Shown here: positions 49,385 to 60,749 of the stretch, piece after piece
Layout of the letters: every line of letters starts with the position of its first letter
Position numbering within the stretch: position 1 is the first letter of the stretch
Source: Rhizophagus clarus
Taxonomy: Eukaryota; Glomeromycota; Glomeromycetes; Glomerales; Glomeraceae
DNA: 64,000 nucleotides
NCBI GenBank assembly: GCA_015698045.1
Contig: BLAL01000338.1
Location: forward strand, 62,001 to 126,000
Direction of reading: 5' to 3'
Program-made: the position numbers and the translations under genes
Notes under the pieces: generated by a model
Seen by the model: the letters and a program-made list of their open reading frames with translations, nothing else
What the model was told of the DNA's origin: nothing
Databases searched by the model: none

Positions 49385-51400
49385 ACCATATACTCTTGAC
49401 TTCAATTGTCCTTAATTCCAAAAGTCCGGTCGTGCTTTTCGTCCGGCAACACTACAAAAAAGAAAAAAGAAAAAAGAAAAAAAGAATAATTAATTAAATA
49501 AAAAAAAAAACCGAAAAACACCACTCCAACCCTCCCTTACCTTAATTCCAATAGTTCGGTCGTGCTTTTCGTCCGGCAACACTACAAAAAAGAAAAAAAA
49601 AAATAATTAATTAAATAAAAAAAAACCGAAAAACACCACCTCAACCCTCCCTTACCTTAATTCCAAAAGTCCGGTCGTGCTTTTCGTCTGGCAACACTAC
49701 AAAAAAGAAAAAATAATAATAATAATAATTAATTAATTAAATAAAAAAAAAACAACGAAAAGCATCTCCCCAACACTTCCTTACCTTAATTGTCCTTAAT
49801 TCCAAAAATCTTTTCGTCAACACTACAAAAAAGAAAAAAGAAAAAAAAAATAGTTAATTAAATAAAAAAAAAACCCGAAAACACCACCCCAACCCTCCCT
49901 TACCTTAATTCCAATAGTCCGGTCATGCTTTTCGTCTGGCAACACTACAAAAAAGAAAAAAAAATAATAATAATAATTAATTAATTAAATAAAAAAAAAA
50001 CAACGAAAAGCATCTCCCCAACACTTCCTTACCTTAATTGTCCTTAATTCCAAAAGTCTTTCGTCCGGCAACACTACAAAAAAGAAAAAAGAAAAAAAAA
50101 ATAATTAATTAAATAAAAAAAAAAACCCGAAAAACACCACCTTACCTTAATTCCAATAGTCCGGTCGTGCTTTTCGTCCGGCAACACTACAAAAAAGAAA
50201 AAAGAAAAAAGAAAAAAAGAATAATTAATTAAATAAAAAAAAAACCGAAAAACACCACTCCAACCCTCCCTTACCTTAATTCCAATAGTCCGGTCGTGCT
50301 TTTCGTCCGGCAACACTACAAAAAAGAAAAAAAAAATTAATTAATTAAATAAAAAAAAACCGAAAAACACCACCCCAACCCTCCCTTACCTTAATTCCAA
50401 AAGTCCGGTCGTGCTTTTCGTCCGGCAACACTACAAAAAAGAAAAAAGAAAAAAAAAATAATTAATTAAATAAAAAAAAAAACCCGAAAAACACCACCTT
50501 ACCTTAATTCCAATAGTCCGGTCGTGCTTTTCGTCCGGCAACACTACAAAAAAGAAAAAAAAAAATAATTAATTAAATAAAAAAAAACTGAAAAACACCA
50601 CCCCAACCCTCCCTTACCTTAATTCCAAAAGTCCGGTCGTGCTTTTCGTCCGGCAACACTACAAAAAAGAAAAAAAATAATAATAATAATTAATTAAATA
50701 AAAAAAAAACAACGAAAAGCATCTTCCCAACACTTCCTTACCTTAATTGTCCTTAATTCCAAAAGTCTTTCGTCCGGCAACACTACAAAAAAGAAAAAAG
50801 AAAAAAAAAATAGTTAATTAAATAAAAAAAAACCCGAAAAACACCACCCCAACCCTCCCTTACCTTAATTCCAATAGTCCGGTCGTGCTTTTCGTCCGGC
50901 AACACTACAAAAAAGAAAAAAGAAAAAAAAAATAATTAATTAAATAAAAAAAAACCCGAAAAACACCACCCCAACCCTCCCTTACCTTAATTCCAATAGT
51001 CCGGTCGTGCTTTTCGTCCGGCAATACTACAAAAAAGAAAAAAAAAAAATAATTAATTAATTAAATAAAAAAAAAACCGAAAAACACCACCCTAACCCTC
51101 CCTTACCTTAATTCCAATAGTCCGGTCGTGCTTTTCGTCCGGCAACACTACAAAAAAGAAAAAAGAAAAAAGAAAAAAAGAATAATTAATTAAATAAAAA
51201 AAAAACTGAAAAACACCACTCCAACCCTCCCTTACCTTAATTCCAATAGTCCGGTCGTGCTTTTCGTCTGGCAACACTACAAAAAAGAAAAAAAAAAATA
51301 ATTAATTAAATAAAAAAAAACCGAAAAACACCACCCCAACCCTCCCTTACCTTAATTCCAATAGTCTGGTCGTGCTTTTCGTCTGGCAACATCACAAAAA
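49385..51400 (-). repeat. Microexon-like tandem array, 17 units
   Basis: Read on the minus strand each ~115-bp unit is a T-rich tract ending ctttttttgtag or similar, a 41-nt block (tgttgccggacgaaaagcac then gaccggactattggaattaag), then gtaagggagggttgggg and a T-rich run with attaattaatt. I count 17 blocks; three (near 49811, 50068, 50777) have shortened, altered blocks. Splice-like signals are conserved in almost every unit. Forty-one is not a multiple of three, and joining successive blocks reaches a TAA in the third, so the array is unlikely to encode a repeat protein. The block resembles 13348-13387 in the 3-kb arm. Confidence 0.85.
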
Positions 51401-52072
51401 AAAAAAATTTTTTTTTCAAGATCAGATATTCGGATTATCTGATTAGATCAGCAAGTCACATGTGGGGCCTTTATACCGAATAATTCGTTATAGTGTTGAA
51501 TTTTTTTTTTATTTAATTTTATTTGATCAATTAAAATTGAAATAAAAGAATTAAAATTAAAGTTTTAAAAAGTGAATGAAGAGAAACAAATAAAATAGAT
51601 TACCTAATAAACAAATAAACATTATCGCTGATGAAAAAACTGCCAGAGCCCAGAGGCGCTATATTTTTTTTTTTTTTTTACGCGTTTACCACTTGTTTAC
51701 CTAAATAATCAGATCATAATACCGGTTATACCGGTTCAAAAACTGCATATATCCCTTTTTTATATCAACTCATGAGATAAGCTTATCGTAAATGGTAAGC
51801 GATATTACCTTTTATGTTATAGATAATTAACGCTAGTAGTTTTGTTCAGACTTAAGCTACTGTAGCGGAAGGAAATTTTTTTTAACATTTTTTTTTTAAA
51901 ATTTTTTTTTTTTATCATTTTTTTTTAAAATAAAAAATCTTTTTTTTTTTTTATCATTTTTTTTTTAAAATAAATAATCATTTTTTTTTTTTTTTTTTTT
52001 TAAAATAAAATAATCATCTTTTTTTTTAACATTTTTTTTTAAAATAAAAAAATCATTTTTTTTAATTCTTTA
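51401..52072. other. Flank and T-rich tract
   Basis: 51415-51500 has balanced composition, including a short self-complementary stretch (atcagatattcggattatctgat). 51870-52060 is four or five rounds of (T)n plus aaaataaaaaatcat, a low-complexity tandem tract. No gene was seen. Confidence 0.5.
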
Positions 52073-52372
52073 GTTAACGGCGTCACCTTTAGCTTTGGGA
52101 TTAAGTGCTGTAACAGGTAAGTTTTTTTTTTTTTGCTTTTATTCTTTTTTCTTTTTCTCTTATTAACTTGTTCTTTTTTTTTAGGTGCGGCTGTTTTTAA
52201 TTCCATTTCAGTGGAAATTCAAGATGAGTTTTAATTCTTTTTTTTGTTTTCTTTTCATTCTTTCCCTTGTTCTTTTACTAAACTTTCTGTCTTTTTTAGA
52301 TGTGTATCATTTGAGTGAAAATTCAAGTAAGTCTTTTACGTCTCTTTCTCTTGTTATTTTATTTTTCTTTTA
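52073..52372 (+). other. Exon-like blocks with splice signals
   Basis: Three or four short blocks fit the same pattern as the arrays: ttctttag before ttaacggcgtcacctttagc, ending aacag then gtaagttt; ttttttag before gtgcggctgtttttaattcc; ttttttag before atgtgtatcatttgagtg, ending caag then taagtc. They are not tandem copies of one another. This may be the 5' part of a further spliced non-coding unit whose T-rich tail is 52390-52980. Confidence 0.45.
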
Positions 52373-52379
52373 AGATGAT

Positions 52380-52985
52380 ATTAACCGTTTTCTTTTTCTT
52401 TTTTCTATGGGTGGGTGTTCTGGCTTTTCTTTCATTTTTTTATTTCTCTTATTTTCATGGTTTCTTTGTTTCTTTTTTTCATTGTTTCTTTCGTTTCTTT
52501 CCATGGTTCTTTCATTGATCTTTTGTGGTTCCCTTTGTTATTCCTTTCATTGATCTTTTGTTCCTTTTGTCATTGTTTCTTTCATTGCCTTTTTGGTTTC
52601 TTTCATTGATTTTTGGTTTCTTTCGTTGCTTTTTTTCATTTCTTTAATTTATCATTGGTTTCTTTCATTGCTTTTTCCATTTCTTTCATTGATCTTTGAT
52701 TTCTTTCATTGCTTTTTTTATTTCTCTCATTACTCTTTGGCTTCTTTTGTTGCTTTTTTTTCATTCCCTTTATTCCTTTTCATTTCCCTTTTGTTTTCTT
52801 ATTCATTTTTATTCTTTTTTTGTTTCATTCATTCCTTTTCACTATCCTTTATCTTTTTTGTTCCTTCTTCATTTCTCTTTGATTATCTTTGCTTCCCTTC
52901 ATCCCTTTTCATTTATCTCTTCTTTCCTTTATTCTTCTGTCATCCTTTCTTACTGTATTTTCCATTCTTATATATTGCAGTGCAT
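52380..52985 (+). repeat. Pyrimidine-rich degenerate repeat
   Basis: Repeated tttctttcattgatcttttg and tttctttcattgcttttt words run for about 550 bp on the plus strand, giving long but meaningless open frames rich in Phe, Ser and Leu. It resembles the T-rich leads of the microexon arrays. Confidence 0.7.
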
Positions 52986-53879
52986 TTGCAATTAGTACAG
53001 AACTATAGCATTAATATTACAGTTAAAATTGTGCAATTGTGGTTCAATTTTTTTATAAAATCATATATACATTGTGGTGTAATTTTTTTTCTTTTGATTA
53101 AAATATAATTTCTTTCATACAATTTTCTTTTATAGTGATATTAATTATTATTCAACAAATTATTAAATGTGAAATTGTCTTTGTAATTATAGATTTTATA
53201 GATTGTAACGTTAAAGTTTTTTTCTTTTTTGTTTGACTAAATATCATTACTATCATATTACCAGTTACGGTATATTAAATCTAGCCAAAATTATGTTAAA
53301 TCTAGCCAAAATTATGTTAATTCTGGCCAAAATTAAAATCGTCCTAAATTGCATTTTTTAAAATTGTACGCACTTTTTTTGGATTATTATATTGCATATC
53401 TTTAACTTTTATAATACATTGTATAACAAAATTTAATATATTTGGATGATGAAATAAATCCGCCGATATGTTAAAGAGGGTAATTAATATATTATATATA
53501 TAATATATATGTATACTTAAAAATCTACAGCTATTACTATATAAAAAAAAATATAGTTTTGCAAAATCAGTAATTAATTTTTTTTTATCAAGTTGTATTT
53601 TTATATTATTTGTATATATTATCATATAATTTTGTAAAGCTGTAAACAATTTTATTATTTTTATCTTATTGCAACTATTAACAATTATTTTTATTTAATA
53701 AATAATTAGTAAATTTTTATCTAAAAGTTTAATAGTAATTTTATACCAATTACAGATCATAACTTAATAATATTATTTATTATGCAGTTAAATAGGATTA
53801 TATTATTTTAATATACTAATATTTTTTAAATAAATTATTATTGCATAAATATCTTTGATATTTTTGATACATTATATAT
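52986..53879. other. AT-rich spacer
   Basis: No gene was seen. A 21-22-bp unit (tctagccaaaattatgttaa) occurs three times in tandem at 53278-53336. Confidence 0.45.
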
Positions 53880-54066
53880 CTGAAATTTTGTAAATATGTA
53901 GTTTAATATAAAAAGTTTCTGAAATCACAGGAAATCACAAGAGAGTTAACATAATAGAAAAGTTTTACTAAAACGGTTTGCAAAAAAATGGAGGAAATTG
54001 AAGAAATCAAAAGTGATTTACATATATTGTTATATGATCAGGGGTCACATTAAATTGAAAAGGGCA
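53880..54066. mobile_element. Truncated second copy of the 25737-26479 MITE
   Basis: The sequence from ctgaaattttgtaaatatgt to gatcaggggtcacattaaat and gaaaagggcaataat aligns with 26290-26479, with several C/G-to-T/A changes, and ends before TA. The left part is missing, so it is a partial copy. Confidence 0.8.
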
Positions 54067-54189
54067 ATAATTAAAAAATTAATTGCACTTTTATTGTTTA
54101 TTTAATATTTTTATTTTATTATAATAAAACATTACATTTTCTTGAAGTAAACTTTTCATTTATACTATCTTAAAATTTAATTTCAGTTG

Positions 54190-54430
54190 TTTAAGAAGTT
54201 TAGCAATCTAAAAAGAATAAAAAAGAAACATTATTAACATTTCTTTTATATTAAAAAAGTCTGCCCCCTCTTTTTAACTTACTTTCAAAGTCCAAGAAGT
54301 CTGATAACCTAAAAAAAAATAAAGAAAGAAATGTTATAATGTTTCTTTAACTTTAAAAAAAAATTCCTCCTTTCTTATAACTTACTTTTCAAGTCCAAAA
54401 GTCTGGTGACAAATCTAAAAAGTAAAATAA
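54190..54430 (-). repeat. Short microexon-like array, about 3 units
   Basis: On the minus strand, blocks such as gttatcagacttcttggact, then ttgaaa and gtaagtta, are separated by T-rich introns holding gaaacattataacatttctt, a decayed palindrome, and end in T-rich TTTAG. The block matches the ccagacttcttgaa block of the 60.75-61.84 kb array, so this is a distant small relative. Confidence 0.6.
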
Positions 54431-55089
54431 AAAAAAAATTTTCAGTTTTATCAGGCAGAAATTTTAAGTGGAATAAAGAAAATGAAGGAAAGAAAAATTT
54501 CAGTTTAAAAAATTGAAAGAAATAAGAAAAAAAAATTTTGGCTGAAAAAAGAGATTGATCAGCCAGATGATTATCAGCTAAAGTATATCATTTGACACAA
54601 TTTCAGAAGTATCACATACGTCTTCTGAAACCTGTATAAAAAAAAATTCTTTTTTTTTAAGCTTCAGAGATAACAATATACGTTTAAATTCAAAATTATC
54701 AATAGGTTCCCTTCTGAAACCTATATATTTTATAAAAAAAAATAATCTTTTATTTTTTTGAGCAGTTTTGGAGGTAACAATATACTTCTGAATTGAAAAT
54801 TATCAATAGGTTCCCTTATAAAACCTATATATTAAAACTGATTTTGTAAAAAGTCAGTTTATTTTTTATTAAATATTTTATCTGAATGATCTGAATATGA
54901 TCCAGATCTGATTCATATCTAATCTGATTCTAATTCAAATTTTATTTTTTGATCCAGTTTCGATCTACGAATCATAATTTCATTATTTGATCTGGATCTG
55001 ATTCAAATCTGATTCATGGATATGAATCAGATCAAATATTTTATGAAACTTTAATCAGCCAGTATTGAAATAATATGAGCTTGTCCACC
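54431..55089. repeat. Tandem and ATCTGATTC-rich repeats
   Basis: 54615-54840 is about two copies of a ~120-bp unit (gataacaatatac ... attatcaataggttccctt). 54880-55045 is crowded with gatctgattca/tgaatcagatc words, the same word family as the ends of the 58374-60510 element, and is probably a remnant of one. Confidence 0.6.
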
Positions 55090-55700
55090 TTAAATCCCAT
55101 ATTGATTATTCTTAGATATATAATAAAAAAATTTTAACCCACCATTTTCATTAGATTTAAATTGAATAATTTTAAGCTGATAATGCTCTTCTTCTCACAT
55201 AACAAATATTATTGATAGATGAAAAAAAACATGATACAAAAGTTCTCCAGGATTATCTGTAGTTATTTTAGAATAATGTAAAATTTAGTGAATTTGCTAA
55301 GAGTTAATAGCAACTGAACCCAATATTTCACCAAAGCCATATTCTTAAAGATCACGTAATTTTCTATGTAAAATATCATGTAAATCAGAAAACATGTATT
55401 TATCGTATAAATTTATTTGTAGAATAGGTGAAAGATGAAGGAGATATTTATTAAGTATGTTAACAGATTGCTTAACTGATATTGCTTTATATTCATTACC
55501 ATTTTTCATTTTCATTGTAGAGATAAACTCTACAATTTGTTTTTGAAGCTGAAAAATATCTTTAAAATTAATTAAAGAAATTGAATAATCAGTACAAACA
55601 TGAAATTCTTCAAACTTTGTGAACCAACTTTTAGTAGATTTTTCAGTATTTTTGACTTTTGCTTTCTCACGATAATAAGAAGCTTTAATTTGTACAATGT
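55090..55700 (-). pseudogene. Decayed Crypton-like tyrosine-recombinase fragment
   Basis: On the minus strand from about 55690 down, the translation reads YYREKAKVKNTEKSTKSWF, then FEEFHVCTDYS, IVEFISTMKMKNGNEYKAIS, VKQSVNILNKYLLHLSPIL, and LHDILHRKLRDL, followed by weaker GELLYHVFFHLSIIF. This order (KSTKSW, an F-x-x-x-MKxKxGxEY segment, LNKYL, then KLRDL and a YHVFF segment) recalls the N-terminal SAM-like and early catalytic region of Crypton/DUF3504 recombinases common in these genomes. The catalytic Arg-His-Tyr part is not found. Several stops interrupt the C-terminal half, and the 55702 element lies at its upstream edge. Assignment is from pattern memory only. Confidence 0.5.
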
Positions 55701-55701
55701 A

Positions 55702-56121
55702 GAGCTCTGAATTTCTGATTCAGTTCTGTTTTCAGTTCCATTTTTGGTTCTAAACTTGGTTCCTTACCAGATGCTTTTTAGAATAAGATTTTTATTGAAA
55801 AATGTTTTCAAAATTATCTTTTAACTGAAAAATATTTTTTTAGTTAAAAAACTTTATCTGAAAACATTTTCAGTTTGAAGTAATTTTCAAAAAAATAGTT
55901 TCAGTTCCATTTTTTGATCTGAAAATAGAACCAGAACTAATTTTTTAAACTAAAAATATTTTTTTGGTAGTGTTTTTTAACTAAAAATGTTTTCAGTTAA
56001 AAGTATGACCTGAAAATGTTTTTCAGTAAAAATTTTAGGTCAAAAAATACTTTTGGTAAAATTTTATATCAGAGAGCCAAATCAGAACTGAAAACAGAAC
56101 TGAACTAGAAATTCAGAGCTC
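55702..56121. mobile_element. 420-bp MITE with TA duplication and ~40-bp TIRs
   Basis: The inverted ends gagctctgaatttctgattc, then agttctgttttcagttc, are matched inversely at 56083-56121. TA flanks at 55700-55701 and 56122-56123. The interior consists of aaaatattttt/ctgaaaatgttttcag words that are themselves self-complementary, so the whole element can fold back. Confidence 0.8.
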
Positions 56122-56132
56122 TAGTGTAACTA

Positions 56133-56551
56133 AGGTTGCCTGCCAAAACTAAAAAGGAAATTCTAAAAGGTTTCGGCCAATCAAATCCATTCTGAAACTA
56201 AAGCCAAAACTATTCTTAATTTTAGCCAAAATTAAAAATCGGCCGAAATTACAGCATTAAGTTACGTGACATTATACAAAATTCCAAAAAGGAAATTTTA
56301 ATTCCCAGTAAAATTGGAAAATTGTATTACACAATAATTATATAAAATCCAAATATAGAAATTTCTATGTCAATTCTTTATTTGGCCAGAATTATGATAT
56401 TAAAGCTGGCTTATAATTTTGGCCAAATTTTGGCATTTCAGTAATAATTTTGGCATTATAATTTTGGCAAATTTACTTTTAATTGCCTAAACTTTCGGCT
56501 ACAAAAAAATTTTGGCTTTGGCCTAAACTACCTAATTTTGGCAGGCAATCT
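56133..56551 (-). mobile_element. 419-bp TIR element (aggttgcctgcc family), copy 2
   Basis: It is in inverse orientation to 19875-20291, with which it aligns along its length (for example attacacaat, ggccagaattat, ttttggcatt). TA flanks at 56131-56132 and 56552-56553. The near end is only about 10 bp from the neighbouring MITE. Confidence 0.85.
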
Positions 56552-56669
56552 TAAGTGCAACATCTTGAATATTATCAATATTATTAAAATTGTTAATAAA
56601 GTTATTTGATGAATTAAGTAAATTTGTTGCTGTTTGAAAACTTAAAAAATAAGACATATTTTTTTTATA

Positions 56670-56880
56670 TTTTTTACTCATAATTTGATAAAAAATATGA
56701 TAAGAAAAAAGAAGAAAAAATTTTTAAAAAATATGATAAGAAAAAAAAGAAAGAAAAAATTTAAAAAATATGATAAGAAAAAAATGAAAAAAAAAATTTA
56801 AAAAATATGATAAGAAAAAAATAAGAAAAAAATTTTAAAAAATATGATAAGAAAAAAATGTGAAAAAAATTTTTTTTTAA
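56670..56880. repeat. ~42-bp tandem repeat, about 5 copies
   Basis: Units of aaaatatgataagaaaaaaa plus a variable A/G run repeat until 56870. It is low complexity with no coding sense. Confidence 0.8.
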
Positions 56881-57319
56881 TCAGTAATGAGGTTTAATAA
56901 TAGTTTATTAATAATAGTTTAAGCCATAGATGTTAATTCCTATGATAGTATAAATAGTTTACGCTGTAAAAATCATTGATATTCATAGCTATCTATAAAA
57001 TAATTATTACTTATTTATCTATTTATTTTTTTTTGTAAAATTCAAATTATCAATTGTTTTGTAATAAATTAAATAGATTGAATGGATTTTAAATTGTCAG
57101 GATTTATTAAATTTTAGATAAAGTAATTTATAAGTGGATTTTTAATATTTGTATTAAAATATTAATAATAAATAGTATTTAATAATAAATTATAACTAAT
57201 TTTAACCCAGAGTGATTTTACTGAGGTAATATCATCTAATTGATTTTTATAATTTAATTATTTTAATATAAATGATTTAACCTAGCAAGTGATATTACCT
57301 GATTAATTTTTTAATTTGT
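56881..57319. other. AT-rich spacer with a small foldback
   Basis: A short inverted pair, gaggtaatatcat (57221) and gtgatattacct (57288), encloses about 65 bp; otherwise nothing was recognised. Confidence 0.45.
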
Positions 57320-58143
57320 TTATTTTTTTTTTCTAGATTTTCCAGTTTCAAAGTATATTATTTTTTTGTTATACTTTTTGTTTTTATTTTCCTTTCCATT
57401 TATTATTTTTCTTTTTTTTTTAGGTCTTTAATCTCTTTCAGGTTTATATTAAATAATAGCATATTATTTCTTTTTTTTTTCCTTCTTTTATTTTTTTTAG
57501 GTTTTAGTTTTGCAAACCAAATATGGTATTTTTTTCTTATTTTTTTTCAATTTTGTTTTCATATTTCATTTTTACTAACTATTTTTCTTCCTTTTATAGT
57601 TTATCTTTTATTAATTTATTCTTTTTTTCTTTTCGTTTTCATTTACTTTCTTCTTTTTCATTATTGCTTCTTTTTCCTTTCATTCTCATGATCGTTTCAT
57701 CTTTATCACTATTTTATCCTCATCGTTATTTTATCCTTATCAATCATCACTTTGTCTTTATCATCAATTGTCATTTTGTTCTTATTATCAATTATCATTT
57801 TATTTGTCTTTATTATTGATTATTGTTTTATACATCTATTCTCATCACCAATTATCATTTTATTTTCATTATTAATTATCATTTCATCCTTATCATCAAT
57901 TTGATTTCATTATTATTATTTCACTTCCTTTTTTTTAGGGTTTAATTTTGTGAATAAGATATGGTATTTTTTCTTATCCTTTTTTTCAATTTTGTTTTTA
58001 TATTTCATTTTTACTAACTATTTTTTCTTCTTTTTATAGTTTATCTTTTGTTAATTTATTCTTCTTTTCCTTTTGTTTTCATTCACTTTTTTCTTTTTCA
58101 TTATCACTCCTTTTTACTTTCATTTTTATGATTATTTTACATA
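57320..58143 (+). repeat. Two tandem ~435-bp pyrimidine-rich modules, second one interrupted
   Basis: A module starting ttttttaggttttagttttg (57490) recurs at about 57925 (tttttttagggtttaatttt), both going on through atatggtattttttcttat, catatttcatttttactaac and atagtttatctttt to a run of tcaattatcatttt words. The second module breaks off at 58143 and resumes at 62109. Each begins with an acceptor-like TTTTTAG and a short block before ggtatttt, a weaker version of the microexon pattern. Confidence 0.65.
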
Positions 58144-58373
58144 AAGTTGCCTGCCGAAACTCAATAGGCCAATGTCAAAATATCGAAATTAAAAATATGT
58201 CAAAATGCCAAAATACCAGAATAGTTTCAACATGTCAAAATTGCCAAAACTGTACAAAATTACCAAAATAGTTTCAGCATGTTGAAATTGTCAAAATTAA
58301 AACATCACTCTCGTGATATATAAAATATTAAGATTTTAGTCACAATTTGTTTCAAAATTGAACGATTCTAATA

Positions 58374-60510
58374 GGGTTCTGCAAAAAAACTGATCAGATT
58401 ATAGTATTATAATCTGCGAATCAGATTCAGATTCCAAATTTGAATTTGAAGTTTAGATTCAGATTTGAAATTGTATAATCTGAATCTGTCAAATTGAATC
58501 CAGATCAGATCTGCCAGATCTGGATTGGATTATAAGATCTGTTAATCCAGGCATTTTTGTTTATAAAATTGCAAAAGAAAACGCTAAAACAGATAATTCT
58601 GGTATTTTATATATATGAAGTTGCAAAAGAAATACCAGAACAGATGGTTCCAGCATTTTTTACATACCAAGTTGCAAAAAACAAATATCAGAACAGACGG
58701 TTTTGCATTTTTATTTATAAAATTTTAAAAAAATGTTAAAACAGAACTATGATCTATTAAACATGCCAAAATGGTAGTTTTTCACATTACTTTATGAAAA
58801 AAAATGCTGAAATCGGTATTTTTTTTTGAATAATACCATTTTTTAATGGAAAAAATGTTAAATTGTTTTTTAAATAAACAATTTAGAAAAAATATTAAAT
58901 TGTTTTATTTTATTAAACGATTTAGGAAAAATCTGTTAAAATCATTTTTTATTTATTAAAACGATTTTTAAAAAAACGTTGAAATCGTTTTTTTATTAAA
59001 ACAATTTTAAAAAAAAAGTAAAATCATTTTTTTTGTTAAATGATTTTAAAAAGCATAAAATCATTTTTTTATTAAAATGATTTAAAAAAAAACATTAAAA
59101 ATTATTTTTTTATTAAACGATTTTAAAAAAGTGTAAAATCATTTTTTATTAAAATGATTTTTTTAAAAAATATATACTTTCATTAAAATGATTTTGAAAA
59201 AAAATGTAAAATCATTTTTTTATTAAACGATTCTAAACAAACTGTTAAAATTTTTTTTTATTAAAACGATTTTAAAAAGAACTGTTGAAGTCATTCTTTC
59301 ATTAAAACAATTTTAAAAAAAACGTAAAATCATTTGTTTTTATTAAATGATTTTAAAAGAGCGTAAAATTATTTTTTTTATTAAACTAATTTTAAAAAAA
59401 CTGTTAAAAATCATTTTTTTATTAAAACGATTTTTAAAAAAAAGTAAAATCATTTTTTTTTGTTAAACGATTTTAAAAAGCATAAAATCATTTTTTTTAT
59501 TAAAACGATTTTTAAAAAAAATGTTAAAAATCATTTTTTTATTAAACAATTTTTTTAAAAAAAAGTTAAAATTGTTTTTTATTAAACAATTTTTTTAAAA
59601 AATGTTAAAAAATCATTTTTTACTAAAACGATTTTTTAAAAAAATGTAAATCATTTTTTTTATTTAAAACAATTTTAAAAAAATGTAAAATCATTTTTTT
59701 TTATTAAATAATTTTAAAAAACTGTTAAAATTGTTCTTTTATTAAAATGATTTAAATAAAAATGTAAATCATTTTTTTTTATTAAACAATTTTAAAAAAT
59801 CATAAAATCGTTTTTTATTAAAACAATTTTGAAAAAAATGTAAAATTGTTTTTTTTTATTAAATGATTCTAAAAAAATTATTAAAATCATTTTTTTATTA
59901 AAATGATTTTAAAAAGAACTGTTAAAGTCATTCTTTCATTAAAATAATTTTAAAAAAAGACATAAAATCATTTTTTTTTATTAAACAATTTTAAAAAAGC
60001 GTAAAATCATTTTTTTTATTAAAAAAAACTGTTAAAATTATTTTTTTATTAAAAAAAACTGTTAAAAATCATTTTTTATTAAAACAATTTTAAAAATACT
60101 GTTAAAAATCATTTTTTATTAAAACAATTTTAAAAATACTGTTAAAAATCATTTTTTTATTAAAATAATTTTTAAAAAATATGTTAAAAATCGTTTTTTT
60201 ATTAAAACGATTTTTTAAAAAAAAATGTAGAATCATTTTTTTATTAACTGTTAACGATTTTAAAAAAAATGTAAAATCATTTTTTTTATTGTTATCTAAA
60301 TCTGAATTTGGTCAGATTCAGATCAAATTCAGGTTGGATTCAGATCAAACTCAAATCAGATCCAGATTTTAAATTTAGCTCCGCGAATCAGATTCAGATT
60401 TCAAATATATATCTGAATTTTAGATCTGAATTTAAAATTGATAGATCCAGATCTGTCAGATCAGATTTAAATCTGGTAAAATTTGATGTGATCCAATCTG
60501 TGCAGAACCT
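58374..60510. mobile_element. Nested 2.1-kb element with ATCTGAATC-rich ends and TA duplication
   Basis: The ends gggttctgca and tgcagaacct are flanked by TA (58372-58373, 60511-60512). About 170-200 bp on each side are inverse and packed with gattcagat/atctgaatc words. The centre (58740-60290) is a palindrome array. It is non-autonomous. Confidence 0.75.
58740..60295. repeat. Array of ~25 tandem short palindromes
   Basis: The unit is about 55-65 bp: aaaatcattttttattaaaa then cgattttaaaaaaatgtt. Each unit contains aaaatcatttt and aaaacgatttt as inverse halves around TTATTAAA. Spacing is irregular and many units have lost a base or two in the A or T runs. It gives no coding frame and would extrude as serial hairpins. 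Confidence 0.8.
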
Positions 60511-60749
60511 TAGATTATAATTAAGATTGATTATAATTTATAACGTCCTGGCCATATAGCATGCATATTAAGAATTTAGTAAAAAAAAAATTTAAAATTA
60601 AACATATAAAAAACTAAAATTTATTGCAATACTTTATTTTATTGTTATAATTGAAATTGACTTTTAGATTAAATAATAAATTATTACATTTAAAAAAAGT
60701 TTTTATATTATTGCTTATAATAAAAAAATTTATTGACCGGGTTTATTTA

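Noticed and set aside
50074-51277. VLPDEKHDRTIGIKV repeat peptide as a protein
   Set aside because: Only one frame of the 41-nt block reads this way; unspliced it runs into T-rich spacers, and spliced the frame shifts by two each block and meets a TAA.
49385-51400. CRISPR array
   Set aside because: The ~115-bp period with homologous, not unique, spacers and splice signals at block edges, in a eukaryotic context, rules this out.
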